A DNA stretch of 64,000 bases from Thermosynechococcus vestitus BP-1 (GCF_000011345.1 NC_004113.1:1426001-1490000), one strand, 5' to 3'; counted from the first letter of the stretch, positions 11,502 through 21,300 are shown. Notes: generated from the sequence alone by a model not told the origin. Program-made: numbers and translations.

Positions 11502-12584
11502 ATGTTGGTTGCGCCCTTTGCCTCTCAGTTGCCCTTTGTGGAAGAGACGCTGCACAGTAGCTATCAAGCCCTGCAATGGGGTAAAAACATTTTTGCGATC
11601 GCCCACAAAACCCTGAGTGCGCGGCTGTTGAATACGGTCTTTCCCACGGAAGAACGGACGCAACCCCTCAGCCCCGAGTTGCAAGCCTGGCTCAAGGAAC
11701 GCTACGAAGCTCTCCTGCAGCAAGATTGGCAGGACGCCGCCGCCGGTTTCTATCCTGCTACTTTGCTCTTTGATGCCCCTTGGGAAGAGTTCCTCCGCTT
11801 TTATCCCCTGCTGTTGCTAGACTTGCCGCAGATGTGGCAGCGGGCGCGATCGCGCCAATTTCAGGAGTTTGCTCACAACGTGCGCCTTGAGGACTATCCG
11901 CAGTACTATCGGCAGAACTTCCACTACCAAACCGATGGCTACCTCAGTGACACGTCCGCCAACCTCTACGATATCCAAGTGGAACTGCTCTTTGGGGGCA
12001 CGGCAGATGCCATGCGGCGGCGCGTGATTGCCCCCATTGCCCAACAAGTTGTTGCTCATCCTCCCACGCCACCCCTGCGCATTCTCGATGTTGCCTGTGG
12101 CACCGGTCGCACCCTCAAACAATTGCGCTACGCTTTCCCAGGGGCAGTGCTATTTGGCCTTGATTTGTCCCCCGCCTACCTGCGCAAAGCCAACGCCCTA
12201 CTAGCGACCCAGACGGGTGCGCTGCCGCAACTGATTCAGGGCAATGCTGAAAGCCTCCCCTACGTAGATAGCTATTTCAGTGCCATCACCTGTGTGTTTC
12301 TCTTCCATGAACTGCCCGCCCCCGTGCGCCAAAACGTCATCCATGAATGCGCCCGCGTTCTCCAGCCGGGGGGCATCTTTGTCATCTGTGACTCGATTCA
12401 ATCCTTGGATTCCCCAGAGCAGCGGCCGATGATGGAAAACTTTGCCAACCTTTTCCACGAGCCCTTTTACCGCAACTATATCGAGGATGATCTCAACCTC
12501 CGCTTAGAAAAGGCGGGTCTAGTGGTTAAAGAGGTGCAGCACCACTTTATGAGTAAGTATTGGGTAGCGGTTAAGCCTTCTTAG
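11502..12584 (+). CDS. Class I SAM-dependent methyltransferase
   Basis: 360-aa protein with a cyanobacteria-type N-terminal extension of about 170 residues rich in aromatic residues (YPQYYRQNFHYQTDGYLS), followed by a Rossmann-like methyltransferase domain. Motif I is ILDVACGTGRTL near residue 196, with the acidic ribose-binding residue in LFGLDLSPAYL and a downstream ITCVFLFHELP motif. It follows hpnA by about 50 nt on the same strand. The substrate cannot be told; the fold resembles UbiE/COQ5-like enzymes but the N-terminal extension is distinct. Confidence 0.85.
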   Translation: MLVAPFASQLPFVEETLHSSYQALQWGKNIFAIAHKTLSARLLNTVFPTEERTQPLSPELQAWLKERYEALLQQDWQDAAAGFYPATLLFDAPWEEFLRFYPLLLLDLPQMWQRARSRQFQEFAHNVRLEDYPQYYRQNFHYQTDGYLSDTSANLYDIQVELLFGGTADAMRRRVIAPIAQQVVAHPPTPPLRILDVACGTGRTLKQLRYAFPGAVLFGLDLSPAYLRKANALLATQTGALPQLIQGNAESLPYVDSYFSAITCVFLFHELPAPVRQNVIHECARVLQPGGIFVICDSIQSLDSPEQRPMMENFANLFHEPFYRNYIEDDLNLRLEKAGLVVKEVQHHFMSKYWVAVKPS

Positions 12585-12705
12585 CCAAAAAGACCTAGTC
12601 CGCTACGCTTTGTAACAGTGCCTACCGGCTGCGATGGGGTACGGGCTAGGCTGAAGGTAGGAGGTCAACAGACCTTTTCCCCGTTGCAGTCTGGAGGATT
12701 CACTC

Positions 12706-13155
12706 ATGGATGGGCTGGCATGGCAGGCGGCGTTTGTCTCTGGCTTGGCGGAAGTCGATGAGGAGCATCAGGCACTCTTGGAGATGTTACAGCAGCTACG
12801 CTCAGCGATCGCCGCCGGGGCAACCTTTTCCCAGGTAAAACCGCAGTTACTAGCGTGTGCCAGGGAAACGGAACGCCACTTGCAGCACGAAGAAACCCTG
12901 ATGGCTACTGCCAACCATCCCCTCTATCTCTCCCACCGTGCCGCTCACCAAAATCTGCTGCGAGATTTGAGTGGCCTGCTTGAGGAGGTGCACGGGCATC
13001 CTGAAAACCTAACGCCGGAAACAATAGAGGCCATTGGTACGCTGGTGGTGCGCCATATTTGCGAAGAAGATTTACCGATGCTTTACCTGCTCACCCATCC
13101 CGAGGCGCTAGCGCAGCACCAAGGGGCTGAATTAACGGCTGAAAATGCCTTCTAA
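12706..13155 (+). CDS. Bacteriohemerythrin
   Basis: 149-aa four-helix-bundle protein that binds O2 at a non-heme di-iron site. The ligand pattern is complete: His in DEEHQALLEML, His and Glu in RHLQHEETLM, HxxxH in SHRAAHQNL, and HxxxxD in RHICEEDLPM. It could store or deliver O2, or sense it. It lies tail-to-tail with the flavodiiron gene, 9 nt apart, suggesting a shared oxygen-related context although the two cannot be co-transcribed. Confidence 0.88.
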   Translation: MDGLAWQAAFVSGLAEVDEEHQALLEMLQQLRSAIAAGATFSQVKPQLLACARETERHLQHEETLMATANHPLYLSHRAAHQNLLRDLSGLLEEVHGHPENLTPETIEAIGTLVVRHICEEDLPMLYLLTHPEALAQHQGAELTAENAF

Positions 13156-13164
13156 ATGCCTGGG

Positions 13165-14901
13165 CTAACTGCTGGTTTTGCGATGTTGGATGGCCGTTAA
13201 GCCACTGGTTTGCAGCAACTCGCCACTCTCGACCACGGCATAGATGAGCCAGTGGTTGCCACAGTTCATGCGGGACTCTACGGTGCACTCCAAATAGGCA
13301 AGGGCATCGAGCAAAATGGGGGCACCACTCTCAGCGCTTTTGAGGCCAAGGGTAGCTAGCTGTTGCTCACCCAAGCGTTGTGCCTGCTGAAATTGACGTA
13401 CGAGGGGACTGCCTTCCTTGAGGATATTCAAGACAAAGCGATCGCCCACTAGGCAGAGGCTTTCTGCCCATTCCTGAGGCAAGGAGACGGTGATGCCGGG
13501 GGGATTAAAGGAGGCTTGGGAGACCGACGACACCAAAATAGCCGCCGCTTGGGTAAGGTGAAAACACCCTTCGGGTAGGGTGGTCAGAACACACAGGGAA
13601 CCGACCACCCGATTCACCGCCTGTTCGGTGCGATCCACTTGTGCCTCCGCTAGGCTGGAAGGGCGGACAGTGCGGCTCTTGCGCAGTTTCTTCAGGGCTT
13701 GGGCAAACTCGTTGGCGGCAATTTGACATTTTTCCAAGTCCGTGGCTGTGGGGGTAAATTTCACCCGCAGGGTTTCAAAGCCAAGGGTATAGCCAGCATC
13801 GAGGAGCTTTTGCTCAATGTCATCAATGGCCTCACCACTCCAGCCGTAGGAGCCAAAGACTCCCGCCAGCTTTGTTTGGCTGCCCTCCGCCAAGATAAAC
13901 CCCAAGGCGGTCTGGACTTGGGTGGGCATGTGTCCCCCTAGGGTGGGGGAGCCAATGATAAAGCCGTCGCTACTGTGGATCAAGGCTTGCATTTCCGCAG
14001 GGGGTGTGGTTTCACAGTTAACGGCTTCCACTTGCACACCGGCGGCGGTTAGGCCTTGGGCGATCGCATTGGCCAGAATTGCCGTATTGCCATAGGCAGA
14101 GGCATAGAACAATGCCACTTTGGTTTCCTGTTCCGCTTGGGCTTGGCACCAGTCGCGATAGTCCTGGAAGAGGCGGCTACGGCTAAACTTGACAATCGGG
14201 CCGTGGGCCGGGGCATAGAGGCGCGGTGGCGGTGTCAGTTCTGCCAAGCGATCCAAAATACTTTCCACTTGGCGGGTTTGTGCCGCATGCAAACATTCAA
14301 AATAGTAGGCACGATCCTCATCCAGTTTTTTCCACTGCTCATCGTAGAGACTGTCGCCACAGACATGGGCGCCAAAGAGCTTGTCGCTGAAGACAATTTG
14401 ATTTTGGGGATCAACGGTAATGAGACCATCGGGCCAGCGGGGCGTAGCAGCGGCAATAAACATGAGTTGGCGATCGCCCCCCAACTCCAAGGGGGTGTCC
14501 GCCCGCGCAATCCAGAGATGCAACTGCTCGCCAATAGCAGAGCGCAATGTCACTGCCCCGGCCTTAGAGCAGACAAGAGTGATCTGGGGTGCTTTTTCCA
14601 GCAGGACCTTGACGGTGGCAAGGCGATTGGAGTTGACATGACTGAGGATCAGGTACCGCAGTTGATTGAGATCAATGTGGCGCTGCAGTTCCTGTAAATA
14701 AATCTGGGTAAAGGATTCACCCGGTGGATCCAGGAGCGCCGGCTGAGGAGCTTGAATGAGGTAGGAGTTGGAGGTGGTTCCCTGCTGGCGGCCGTACTCC
14801 ACTTCAAACTTCAGCCGATCCCAAGTGCGCGATCGCAAGACCAAAACCCCCGGTGCAATTTCCGCCACTTGGACGTCCCGCGGACGCGTTTCCGTTAGCA
14901 T
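13165..14901 (-). CDS. flv1: Cyanobacterial flavodiiron protein, Flv1-type
   Basis: 578-aa A-type flavodiiron protein with the extra flavin reductase domain seen in cyanobacteria: metallo-beta-lactamase-like domain (about 30-250), flavodoxin domain (about 258-400, FYASAYGNTA and SPTLGGHMP) and NAD(P)H:flavin reductase-like domain (about 430-575). The expected HxExDH iron ligands read HVNSNR, and the later ligand position reads TPRWPD where His is usual. The conserved FGAH and PAHGP remain. Loss of several ligands is characteristic of Flv1/Flv2 subunits, which pair with a canonical partner (Flv3/Flv4) to reduce O2 to water downstream of photosystem I. Flv1 versus Flv2 is inferred. The partner gene is not in the window. 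Start ATG at 14901. Confidence 0.85.
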   Translation of the reverse strand: MLTETRPRDVQVAEIAPGVLVLRSRTWDRLKFEVEYGRQQGTTSNSYLIQAPQPALLDPPGESFTQIYLQELQRHIDLNQLRYLILSHVNSNRLATVKVLLEKAPQITLVCSKAGAVTLRSAIGEQLHLWIARADTPLELGGDRQLMFIAAATPRWPDGLITVDPQNQIVFSDKLFGAHVCGDSLYDEQWKKLDEDRAYYFECLHAAQTRQVESILDRLAELTPPPRLYAPAHGPIVKFSRSRLFQDYRDWCQAQAEQETKVALFYASAYGNTAILANAIAQGLTAAGVQVEAVNCETTPPAEMQALIHSSDGFIIGSPTLGGHMPTQVQTALGFILAEGSQTKLAGVFGSYGWSGEAIDDIEQKLLDAGYTLGFETLRVKFTPTATDLEKCQIAANEFAQALKKLRKSRTVRPSSLAEAQVDRTEQAVNRVVGSLCVLTTLPEGCFHLTQAAAILVSSVSQASFNPPGITVSLPQEWAESLCLVGDRFVLNILKEGSPLVRQFQQAQRLGEQQLATLGLKSAESGAPILLDALAYLECTVESRMNCGNHWLIYAVVESGELLQTSGLTAIQHRKTSS

Positions 14902-14987
14902 TGGATACCTCCTAACAATCTACGCCGCCGATTGCCGACAGCCTGAGCGCTGCTCGCCAAAATTCGGCACCCCTTTTTGACAACACT

Positions 14988-16304
14988 TTGACATCCTCCC
15001 CCCGCTAAAGCAGGGGGATTCCCAAAATCACTTTTGAGACTTTCTGCTTCTTCGCAGTTGCCCTCCAGACGTATGTCTATCAGGTCTTACACCCGCTCCA
15101 CAGACTGTAACCGTGTGTCCCACGGCCAAAATATTCCCAGCGGCATTTATATCCCGGTCATGGTGCGCCCCACACTTAGGACAGTCCCATTCTCGGACGC
15201 TCAATGGCAACCGCTCAACAATGTGACCACACTGTCCACAGCGTTTAGAACTGGGAAACCATCGGTCAATCTTCACCAGTGTCCGACCATACCACTGGGC
15301 CTTGTATTCCAATTGCCGTACCAGTTCACCCCATCCAGCATCACTGATGGATCGGGCAAGCTGACGGTTCTTGACCATATTCTTCACAGCCAACGACTCG
15401 ATTATGATCGTTTGGTTTTCACGTATCAATCGAGTCGTCAACTGGTGCAAATGGTCTTTTCTGGAATCAGAGATTTTCTGGTGAATCTTGGCAACTTTCA
15501 ACCGCGCCTTATCCCAATTGCGAGAGCCTTTTTGTTTGCGACTCAAAGACCGCTGCGCCTTACGGAGTCGTTTGTAGTAGCGGTTAAAGTGCTTGGGGTT
15601 GGCAATCTTTTCCCCTGTACTCAGGGTAATGAGACTGCTCATCCCTACGTCCAAACCAACCGACGGGTCGACGGGCTGCAGTGTCAACTCTCTGGGGTCA
15701 TCAAACCTCAGACTGATGTACCACTGTCCAGCAGGGTTAAGCCTGATGGTCACCGTGGATGGTTCAACACCATCTGGAAGCCGTCTCGACCAGAGAATAT
15801 TCGGCGGTTCGTTGCACTTTGCCAAGAATACTTTTCCGTCTTTCCACCTAAAAGCAGACTTGGTGAATTCTGCGCTACCGCCATTGCGTTTCTTTTTGAA
15901 GTTGGGATATTTCGCCCGACCTGCAAAGAAGTTACTGAAAGCAGATTGCAGATGTCTCAATGCCTGCTGCAAGGGAACACAGCTAACCTCATTCAAAAAC
16001 TGAAGGTCATCTTGCTTCTTCCACTGAGTAAGCAAGGCAGAGGTTTGAATGTAGTCAAGTCTCTCTTTTCGTTCATACCAGGCTTCTGTTCTCGCTGCCA
16101 GTGCTCGATTATAAACCAACCGAACACAGCCCAATGTTCTCCGAAGCAGGGATTCCTGCTCGGTCGTTGGGTAGAAGCGGTAACTGAAAGCCTTTTGCAT
16201 ACTTTAAATTATACTCGTTATTCTGTAAATAGCGCAACTGTACTTAGAAGTTACATACTGCCGCTCCTATCCCTCCCCTCCCTAAAGGAAGGGGTCTCTC
16301 GGAG
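14988..16304 (-). mobile_element. IS200/IS605-family element, tnpB only (IS1341 type)
   Basis: On the minus strand the element starts after TTTAC with a hairpin-forming left end (stem-loop at 16275-16294) and ends after tnpB with a strong stem-loop (about 14997-15019, CCCCCCGC TAAAG GCGGGG-like) followed by TCAA (complement of 14988-14991). There are no terminal inverted repeats and no target duplication, as expected for single-strand Y1 transposons. No tnpA is present, so movement would need a TnpA in trans. It sits between flv1 and the dacB-type gene without interrupting either. The left boundary is inferred from the hairpin and the TTAC-like flank. Confidence 0.75.
15028..16200 (-). CDS. 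tnpB: TnpB RNA-guided nuclease of IS200/IS605
   Basis: 390-aa TnpB, an ancestor-like relative of Cas12 that, in characterised members, uses an omegaRNA from the element's right end to cut DNA next to a TAM. The RuvC residues look complete: Asp in GLDVGMSSLI, Glu in IIIESLAVKN, and Asp in HHDRDINAAGN. The zinc ribbon CGQCG...CPKCG lies between the second and third. The N-terminus has the typical FYPTTEQESLLRRTLGCVR segment. The frame is intact and begins with ATG at 16200. This copy is a clear relative of the decayed fragment upstream of gyrA and is more distant from the TnpB at 21751-22929. Confidence 0.93.
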   Translation of the reverse strand: MQKAFSYRFYPTTEQESLLRRTLGCVRLVYNRALAARTEAWYERKERLDYIQTSALLTQWKKQDDLQFLNEVSCVPLQQALRHLQSAFSNFFAGRAKYPNFKKKRNGGSAEFTKSAFRWKDGKVFLAKCNEPPNILWSRRLPDGVEPSTVTIRLNPAGQWYISLRFDDPRELTLQPVDPSVGLDVGMSSLITLSTGEKIANPKHFNRYYKRLRKAQRSLSRKQKGSRNWDKARLKVAKIHQKISDSRKDHLHQLTTRLIRENQTIIIESLAVKNMVKNRQLARSISDAGWGELVRQLEYKAQWYGRTLVKIDRWFPSSKRCGQCGHIVERLPLSVREWDCPKCGAHHDRDINAAGNILAVGHTVTVCGAGVRPDRHTSGGQLRRSRKSQK

Positions 16305-16331
16305 GTAAAGATGACGGTGGACTCCTAGCCC

Positions 16332-17729
16332 TCAGCGATCGCCCGCCGCCTCTGACCTGCGATCGCAAGCCTGCAATTGTGCAAGCAGAACGCCGATCCG
16401 ATCCAACCCCGCCCGCAGGTGGGCCGTTGTTTCCCCTGCTTGATTGACAACCATGCTAAAGACCAGGGGGCGATCCTCAAGGGGCTCCACATAGCCTGCT
16501 AGGGCAGCCACCCCTCGCAAAGTCCCTGTTTTGGCCCAGAGGCGATCCTGAGCTGCCGTATCCCGCAAACGCTGGCGCAGGGTTCCGGATCGCCCCGCAA
16601 GGGGGAGCGATCGCCGCCACAACGAGGCATGATCCGAGCGCGCCATTTGTTGCAACAGCGTCACTAAACCCTTGGGGGTCAGCCAATTCTGCCGCGACAG
16701 TCCGGAACCATCCACTAACACCGCCCCTGGCACTCCCATCTGCTCCAAGTAACGTTGGCGATAACCGGGTTGCGCCGCCTCCAGAGCTGCAAAGAGCATT
16801 TCCGCATAGAAATTGTCACTCTCCTGGAGAATTGGCAAGATTAACCTGCTCAGGGGGGGCGAAGCATGGCGCACCAATACATCCGGTAACGGCTCTGCTG
16901 TTTCCATCGGGCGAATCTGCTGTACCTGAATGCCCGCTTGGGCAAAGGCACGCTGCACCTGCTGCTGAAGATAGGGGATTGGCTCCCTCAGGGGAATGGG
17001 CATTTCTGCTGGCTCACTGCCCCTATGGAGTTGACCGCGGACAATGATCTGCTGGCCGCGCACCTCACTTTCTAGGAATTCTGGTGCATCGGTTGGCACA
17101 GTACGGGTTTCATTCACCACTGGCCAAGGAAGATCGCCCTCTGGCGGCTGGAGAATCAAGGGTTGAGCCAACCCTTGGGGCGTTGCTATGAGCTTGAGGG
17201 CATTTTGATTGATACTTAAGCGAGTCACGACCGCTACATTGCCCATCGTCAGGTCTTCGATTGCCCATGTGGGTTCAATCCTCACGGGTGTGACGCCGCC
17301 CAGCTCCAGGACTTGAATCTGGCGAATCCCCTGCTGAACAAGGCGAGTGGCCATTTGTTGCAGGTCTTGGCTGCTGAAACTGGGATCAAAACTGCCCTGA
17401 AGACGCAGGGTTGTTCGGTCGGGCGATCGCGCACTCAAGGTGGTGACAAACCGATGACTCGCTCCCCAGTAGTCAAGGGCGGCAGCGACCGTGGTGAGCT
17501 TCACATTCGAAGCCACCAAAAAGAGCTTTTCCCCTTGGTGGTTGTAGAGCACCTCGCCACTCCTCAAATCCTCGACCACAATGCCCCACTGTCCCCGTTG
17601 CCATTGGGGGTTTTGGATTTCCTGGGCAATCGCGCGGGCCAAGTCTTGGCGGCACAGACCAAAGGCGGCAGGTGAAACCAGCAGGAGAAGAAGACTAGCA
17701 GGGGGCAGAAGCCATCGAAGCCATACCAT
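16332..17729 (-). CDS. dacB: D-alanyl-D-alanine carboxypeptidase/endopeptidase, PBP4 family (S13)
   Basis: Periplasmic peptidoglycan DD-peptidase of class C low-molecular-weight PBPs. From the ATG at 17729 a signal peptide runs MVWLRWLLPPASLLLLLV... with cleavage probable after the AFG region. The nucleophile motif SxxK is in VASNVKLT, the second motif is in DGSGLSRQN, and the third is KTG in WAKTGTLRG. The frame is open to a GTG at 17780 and another ATG at 17750, but these begin deep inside the upstream acetyltransferase gene and would bury the signal peptide. Even from 17729 it overlaps that gene by 35 nt. Likely role: trimming crosslinks during wall growth. Confidence 0.88.
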   Translation of the reverse strand: MVWLRWLLPPASLLLLLVSPAAFGLCRQDLARAIAQEIQNPQWQRGQWGIVVEDLRSGEVLYNHQGEKLFLVASNVKLTTVAAALDYWGASHRFVTTLSARSPDRTTLRLQGSFDPSFSSQDLQQMATRLVQQGIRQIQVLELGGVTPVRIEPTWAIEDLTMGNVAVVTRLSINQNALKLIATPQGLAQPLILQPPEGDLPWPVVNETRTVPTDAPEFLESEVRGQQIIVRGQLHRGSEPAEMPIPLREPIPYLQQQVQRAFAQAGIQVQQIRPMETAEPLPDVLVRHASPPLSRLILPILQESDNFYAEMLFAALEAAQPGYRQRYLEQMGVPGAVLVDGSGLSRQNWLTPKGLVTLLQQMARSDHASLWRRSLPLAGRSGTLRQRLRDTAAQDRLWAKTGTLRGVAALAGYVEPLEDRPLVFSMVVNQAGETTAHLRAGLDRIGVLLAQLQACDRRSEAAGDR

Positions 17730-18186
17730 GAGGCACGACGTCCTTGACATAGACGCGATCGCAGCGCTGCGTTTCCACACCCGTGGCTGGGCGATAGCCC
17801 GCCTTCTCGTACAAATGCACAGCCGCCCTCATCACTGAGGCGGTTTCAATCCAGATTTTGCGGTAGCCCGCCCCTTGAATGGCTGCCTCGAGATGGTGCA
17901 GGAGAAATGTCCCTAGGCCTTGGCCACGCACCCGCGGATGAAGGTACATTTTGCGAATTTCCACAGCCGCTTCACCCCGCTGAATGGGATAGAAAGCAAT
18001 TGTGCCAACGACTTCCGCCCCTTGCTCCACCACCCAAAATTGTCCACCCCGGCGATGGTAGTACTCTTCCACGTGAACCACATCGGCATCGGCACCCTCG
18101 GGTTGCCAAGCAAGGCCAAACTCACTGAGGACATTGGCAATGAGGTGTATGACCGCTAGCCGATCGCGATCGCACCAATGGCGCAC
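17695..18186 (-). CDS. GNAT-family N-acetyltransferase
   Basis: Acetyl-CoA-dependent acetyltransferase with the GNAT core EIRKMYLHPRVRGQGLGTFL, containing the acetyl-CoA pyrophosphate-binding R/Q-x-x-G-x-G/A loop, and the C-terminal ETAS.......LYEKAGY motif. The frame is open to a TTG at 18303, but the N-terminal 39 residues look non-family. The GTG at 18186 (RHWCDRDRLAVIHLI) fits the family start best; a TTG at 18222 is possible. Its 3' end overlaps the dacB-type gene. The substrate is unknown. Confidence 0.78.
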   Translation of the reverse strand: MRHWCDRDRLAVIHLIANVLSEFGLAWQPEGADADVVHVEEYYHRRGGQFWVVEQGAEVVGTIAFYPIQRGEAAVEIRKMYLHPRVRGQGLGTFLLHHLEAAIQGAGYRKIWIETASVMRAAVHLYEKAGYRPATGVETQRCDRVYVKDVVPHGMASMASAPC

Positions 18187-18471
18187 CCCACAATCCCCAT
18201 AGTGAAGAAAAAACGCACTCAAGGACGGCTGCCTCCAGTAGAATGACAGTCCTTTTCCCAGAAAGAGAACCCAGGCAAAAGCATCAAAACCGGTGTGTCT
18301 CAACCGTCGTCGTGAAGACCGGCCTTTGTGCCGCCCACTGCAAAAAGAACTGTACTGCCACTCTAACGATTCAGGGAGAGGCTCGCAAGATCATTTGGCT
18401 ACTGTTTTTATCTTGGTTTTACCTTTGCTGCCGCCGTCACTCCCCTAATCGCCAATCTAGTATAGGAAAAG

Positions 18472-20217
18472 ATGCTGAACAAACGGACGATGCAAGACTT
18501 TGGCGTTGTGATTGTCGGCGGTGGTCTAGCAGGCTGTCGGGCTGCTTTGGAAATTTGCCGCCTGGCCCCGGAAACCCCCATTGCCCTTGTGAGCAAAACC
18601 CATCCCATTCGTTCCCACTCCGTTGCCGCCCAAGGGGGCATTGCCGCTACCCTCAAAAATGTGGACACCGAAGACTCTTGGGAAAGCCATGCCTTTGATA
18701 CAGTCAAGGGGTCAGACTTTCTGGCAGATCAGGATGCTGTAGCCATTCTTGCCCAAGAAGCCCCCAGTGTGGTGATTGACCTTGAGCACTTGGGGGTACT
18801 CTTTTCGCGTCTGCCCGATGGCCGCATTGCCCAACGTCCCTTTGGCGGTCACACTCACCCGCGCACCTGCTATGCAGCCGACAAAACGGGGCATGCCATT
18901 CTCCACGAACTCTACTGCAATCTCCTGAAGTACAATGTCACCTTTTTCAGCGAGTGGTATGTGCTGCGGCTGATTGTCGAGGACCAGCAGGCCAAGGGGG
19001 TCGTTGCCTACCACATTGAAACAGGTCAACTGGACATTCTACGGGCACCCGCCATTCTTTTTGCCACAGGGGGCTATGGTCGGGTCTTTAATACCACGTC
19101 GAATGATTTTGCCTCCACTGGGGATGGCCTAGGGATGACGGCCCGGGCAGGCTTACCCCTTGAGGATATGGAGTTTGTTCAATTTCACCCGACGGGGTTG
19201 TATCCAGCGGGGGTCTTGATTTCTGAGGCGGTGCGCGGCGAAGGGGCTTATCTACTCAATGCCGAGGGGGAACGCTTTATGGCACGCTATGCTCCCAGTC
19301 GTATGGAACTGGCTCCCCGTGACATTACCTCGCGGGCGATCGCCATCGAAATTCGCGAAGGGCGGGGCATTCACAGTGACGGTTCTGCGGGTGGGCCCTT
19401 TGTCTATCTCGATGTCCGCCACTTGGGTCGGGAAAAAATCATGAATCGCATTCCCTTCTGTTGGGAGGAAGCCCATCGCTTGGCGGGGGTGGATGCGGTG
19501 GTAGAGCCGATTCCTGTCCGTCCGACGGTGCACTACTCAATGGGGGGTATTCCTGTCAATCTCAATGGGCAGGTGCGGGCCAATGCCACGGAGATGGTGA
19601 CCGGCTTCTATGCTGCTGGCGAATGTGCCTGTGTCTCGGTGCATGGTGCCAATCGCTTGGGCAGTAATTCTCTCTTAGAATGTGTCGTCTATGGCCGGCG
19701 CACCGGTGCCGCGATCGCTAAGGATTTACCGAGCCTGCCCCGCCCCCAATTGGACCCCCAGTTCTACCTGCAGGCGGCGGCGCGGGAGATACAACACCTC
19801 TTTGACCAAGGAGGGGACTTGCGCATTGCCCAACTGCGGCGGCAGGTACAGGATTGTATGACCCAATACTGTGGCGTCTTTCGCACGGCTGACTTCATGG
19901 AGAGGGGCTTAGCGGAATTGCAGCGGCTCAAGGCTGCCTATGGCCGAGTTCGCCTTGACGATCGCCAGCGCTATTGGAATACCGAACTGATTGAAGCCTT
20001 TGAACTAGCCAACCTACTGATTGTTGCTGAGGTAATCCTCAGGAGTGCCCTTAGCCGCCAAGAAAGTCGTGGTGCCCACTTCCGTGAGGACTATCCCCAG
20101 CGGGATGATGTCAACTACCTACGCCATACCCTAGCCACCTATGACAGCGACGGCATCAGAATTGACTATCTGCCCGTCACCATTACCCTGTTTCCCCCCC
20201 AAGAGCGCAACTATTAA
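18472..20217 (+). CDS. sdhA: Succinate dehydrogenase/fumarate reductase flavoprotein subunit
   Basis: 581-aa FAD subunit that oxidises succinate to fumarate and, in cyanobacteria, feeds electrons to the thylakoid plastoquinone pool. It has an N-terminal dinucleotide fold [10 protein letters not shown], the covalent FAD-binding His in [11 protein letters not shown], the [10 protein letters not shown] strand, and active-site residues in [19 protein letters not shown] and HGANRLGSN. The ATG at 18472 is preceded by AGGA; an in-frame ATG at 18490 is the alternative. L-aspartate oxidase (NadB) is a relative, but length and C-terminal domain fit SdhA. Three nt separate its stop from the channel gene. 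Confidence 0.88.
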   Translation: MLNKRTMQDFGVVIVGGGLAGCRAALEICRLAPETPIALVSKTHPIRSHSVAAQGGIAATLKNVDTEDSWESHAFDTVKGSDFLADQDAVAILAQEAPSVVIDLEHLGVLFSRLPDGRIAQRPFGGHTHPRTCYAADKTGHAILHELYCNLLKYNVTFFSEWYVLRLIVEDQQAKGVVAYHIETGQLDILRAPAILFATGGYGRVFNTTSNDFASTGDGLGMTARAGLPLEDMEFVQFHPTGLYPAGVLISEAVRGEGAYLLNAEGERFMARYAPSRMELAPRDITSRAIAIEIREGRGIHSDGSAGGPFVYLDVRHLGREKIMNRIPFCWEEAHRLAGVDAVVEPIPVRPTVHYSMGGIPVNLNGQVRANATEMVTGFYAAGECACVSVHGANRLGSNSLLECVVYGRRTGAAIAKDLPSLPRPQLDPQFYLQAAAREIQHLFDQGGDLRIAQLRRQVQDCMTQYCGVFRTADFMERGLAELQRLKAAYGRVRLDDRQRYWNTELIEAFELANLLIVAEVILRSALSRQESRGAHFREDYPQRDDVNYLRHTLATYDSDGIRIDYLPVTITLFPPQERNY

Positions 20218-20220
20218 GCC

Positions 20221-21270
20221 ATGCGACGGTTCCCTGCGACCCCTGCCCTCAACCGTTTTATTATTGGCATCACCCTCTTTGTGCTCATCATGTTGGTGGC
20301 GGTGGTGGGCTACACCAGCTTTGGCTGGAACTGGCTCGATGCCCTCTATATGTACGTGATCACGGTCTTTGGCATTGGCTACAGTGAAGTGCGACCCCTG
20401 ATGACGCCGGCGCAGCGCTTCTTCAACATGATGATCATTGTCGCTGGCAGTGCCGCAACCGTTTATACCATCGGTGCGGTGGTGCAACTGTTTACCGAAG
20501 GGGAGATTAAACAGCTCCTAGAGATGCAGCGGGCCAGCCGCGACATTAACAAACTCAACCGCCACGTGATTGTCTGTGGTTTTGGCCGCATTGGCCAGGT
20601 GGTGGCTCAGGAATTAACCGCCAGCAAAACCCCCTTTGTGATTTTGGATGTCAATGAACAGCGCATTGATTTAGCCCTACAGTTGGGCTATTTGGCCTAT
20701 TTGGGAAGTGCGGTGGAGCAGGAAACGCTACAAGTGGTGGGCATTGATCGGGCGATCGCCCTCGCCACGGTGCTGCCCAATGACACGATGAATGTCTTTA
20801 TTACCCTGACGGCCCGCTCCATGAATCCGAGTTTGCTAATTGTGGCCCGGGCGAATTTAGCCACCACAGAATCGAAGCTACGTATGGCAGGGGCAGATCA
20901 CATTGTCTTGCCGACAAAAATTGGCGCCAGTCAAATGACAAACCTCATTCGGCGGCCGCGCATTGATTTCCTCGAACAAACGGGCGATCGCGAGACCCTC
21001 AACGACCTCTTGAGCCATATTGATGCCCGCCTTGAGGAACTGGAAATTACCCCCGATTACCCTTATGTGGGCACCCGCTTGACGGGACTGGAGGTACGCG
21101 GCGAAGGGGCCTTTATCATTGTTGGTTTACGCAAGAGTGATGGCCAATTATTCCCGGCCCGCGCCAATCCCCTTGTGGAAGTGGGGGATACATTGATTTT
21201 ATTGGGTCATGCCCAAGATGCCCCCAAGGTAATTCGTAAATATACCTACCGCGCCCGCCACCCCCAATGA
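20221..21270 (+). CDS. Potassium channel with RCK domain, 5' part of an IS-split gene
   Basis: 349 codons encode a two-TM pore module and one complete RCK (TrkA-N + TrkA-C) domain. TM1 is about residues 13-36, the pore loop follows with filter-like ITVFGIGYSEV (not canonical TVGYGD), and TM2 is about 62-84. The Rossmann motif is VIVCGFGRIGQ, followed by TrkA-C to the stop. The stop TGA falls inside the TGAC flank of the IS605 copy that begins at 21272. The second RCK domain lies beyond the IS at 22947-23709. If the C5 run at 21261-21265 had one more C, the uninterrupted allele would read straight through (HPPMTPPSYLADLKDHVIICGYG). The truncated product could still be a MthK-like one-RCK channel. 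Confidence 0.85.
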   Translation: MRRFPATPALNRFIIGITLFVLIMLVAVVGYTSFGWNWLDALYMYVITVFGIGYSEVRPLMTPAQRFFNMMIIVAGSAATVYTIGAVVQLFTEGEIKQLLEMQRASRDINKLNRHVIVCGFGRIGQVVAQELTASKTPFVILDVNEQRIDLALQLGYLAYLGSAVEQETLQVVGIDRAIALATVLPNDTMNVFITLTARSMNPSLLIVARANLATTESKLRMAGADHIVLPTKIGASQMTNLIRRPRIDFLEQTGDRETLNDLLSHIDARLEELEITPDYPYVGTRLTGLEVRGEGAFIIVGLRKSDGQLFPARANPLVEVGDTLILLGHAQDAPKVIRKYTYRARHPQ

Positions 21271-21300
21271 CCAATGAAATGGGATACAAGCTCCATCCTT

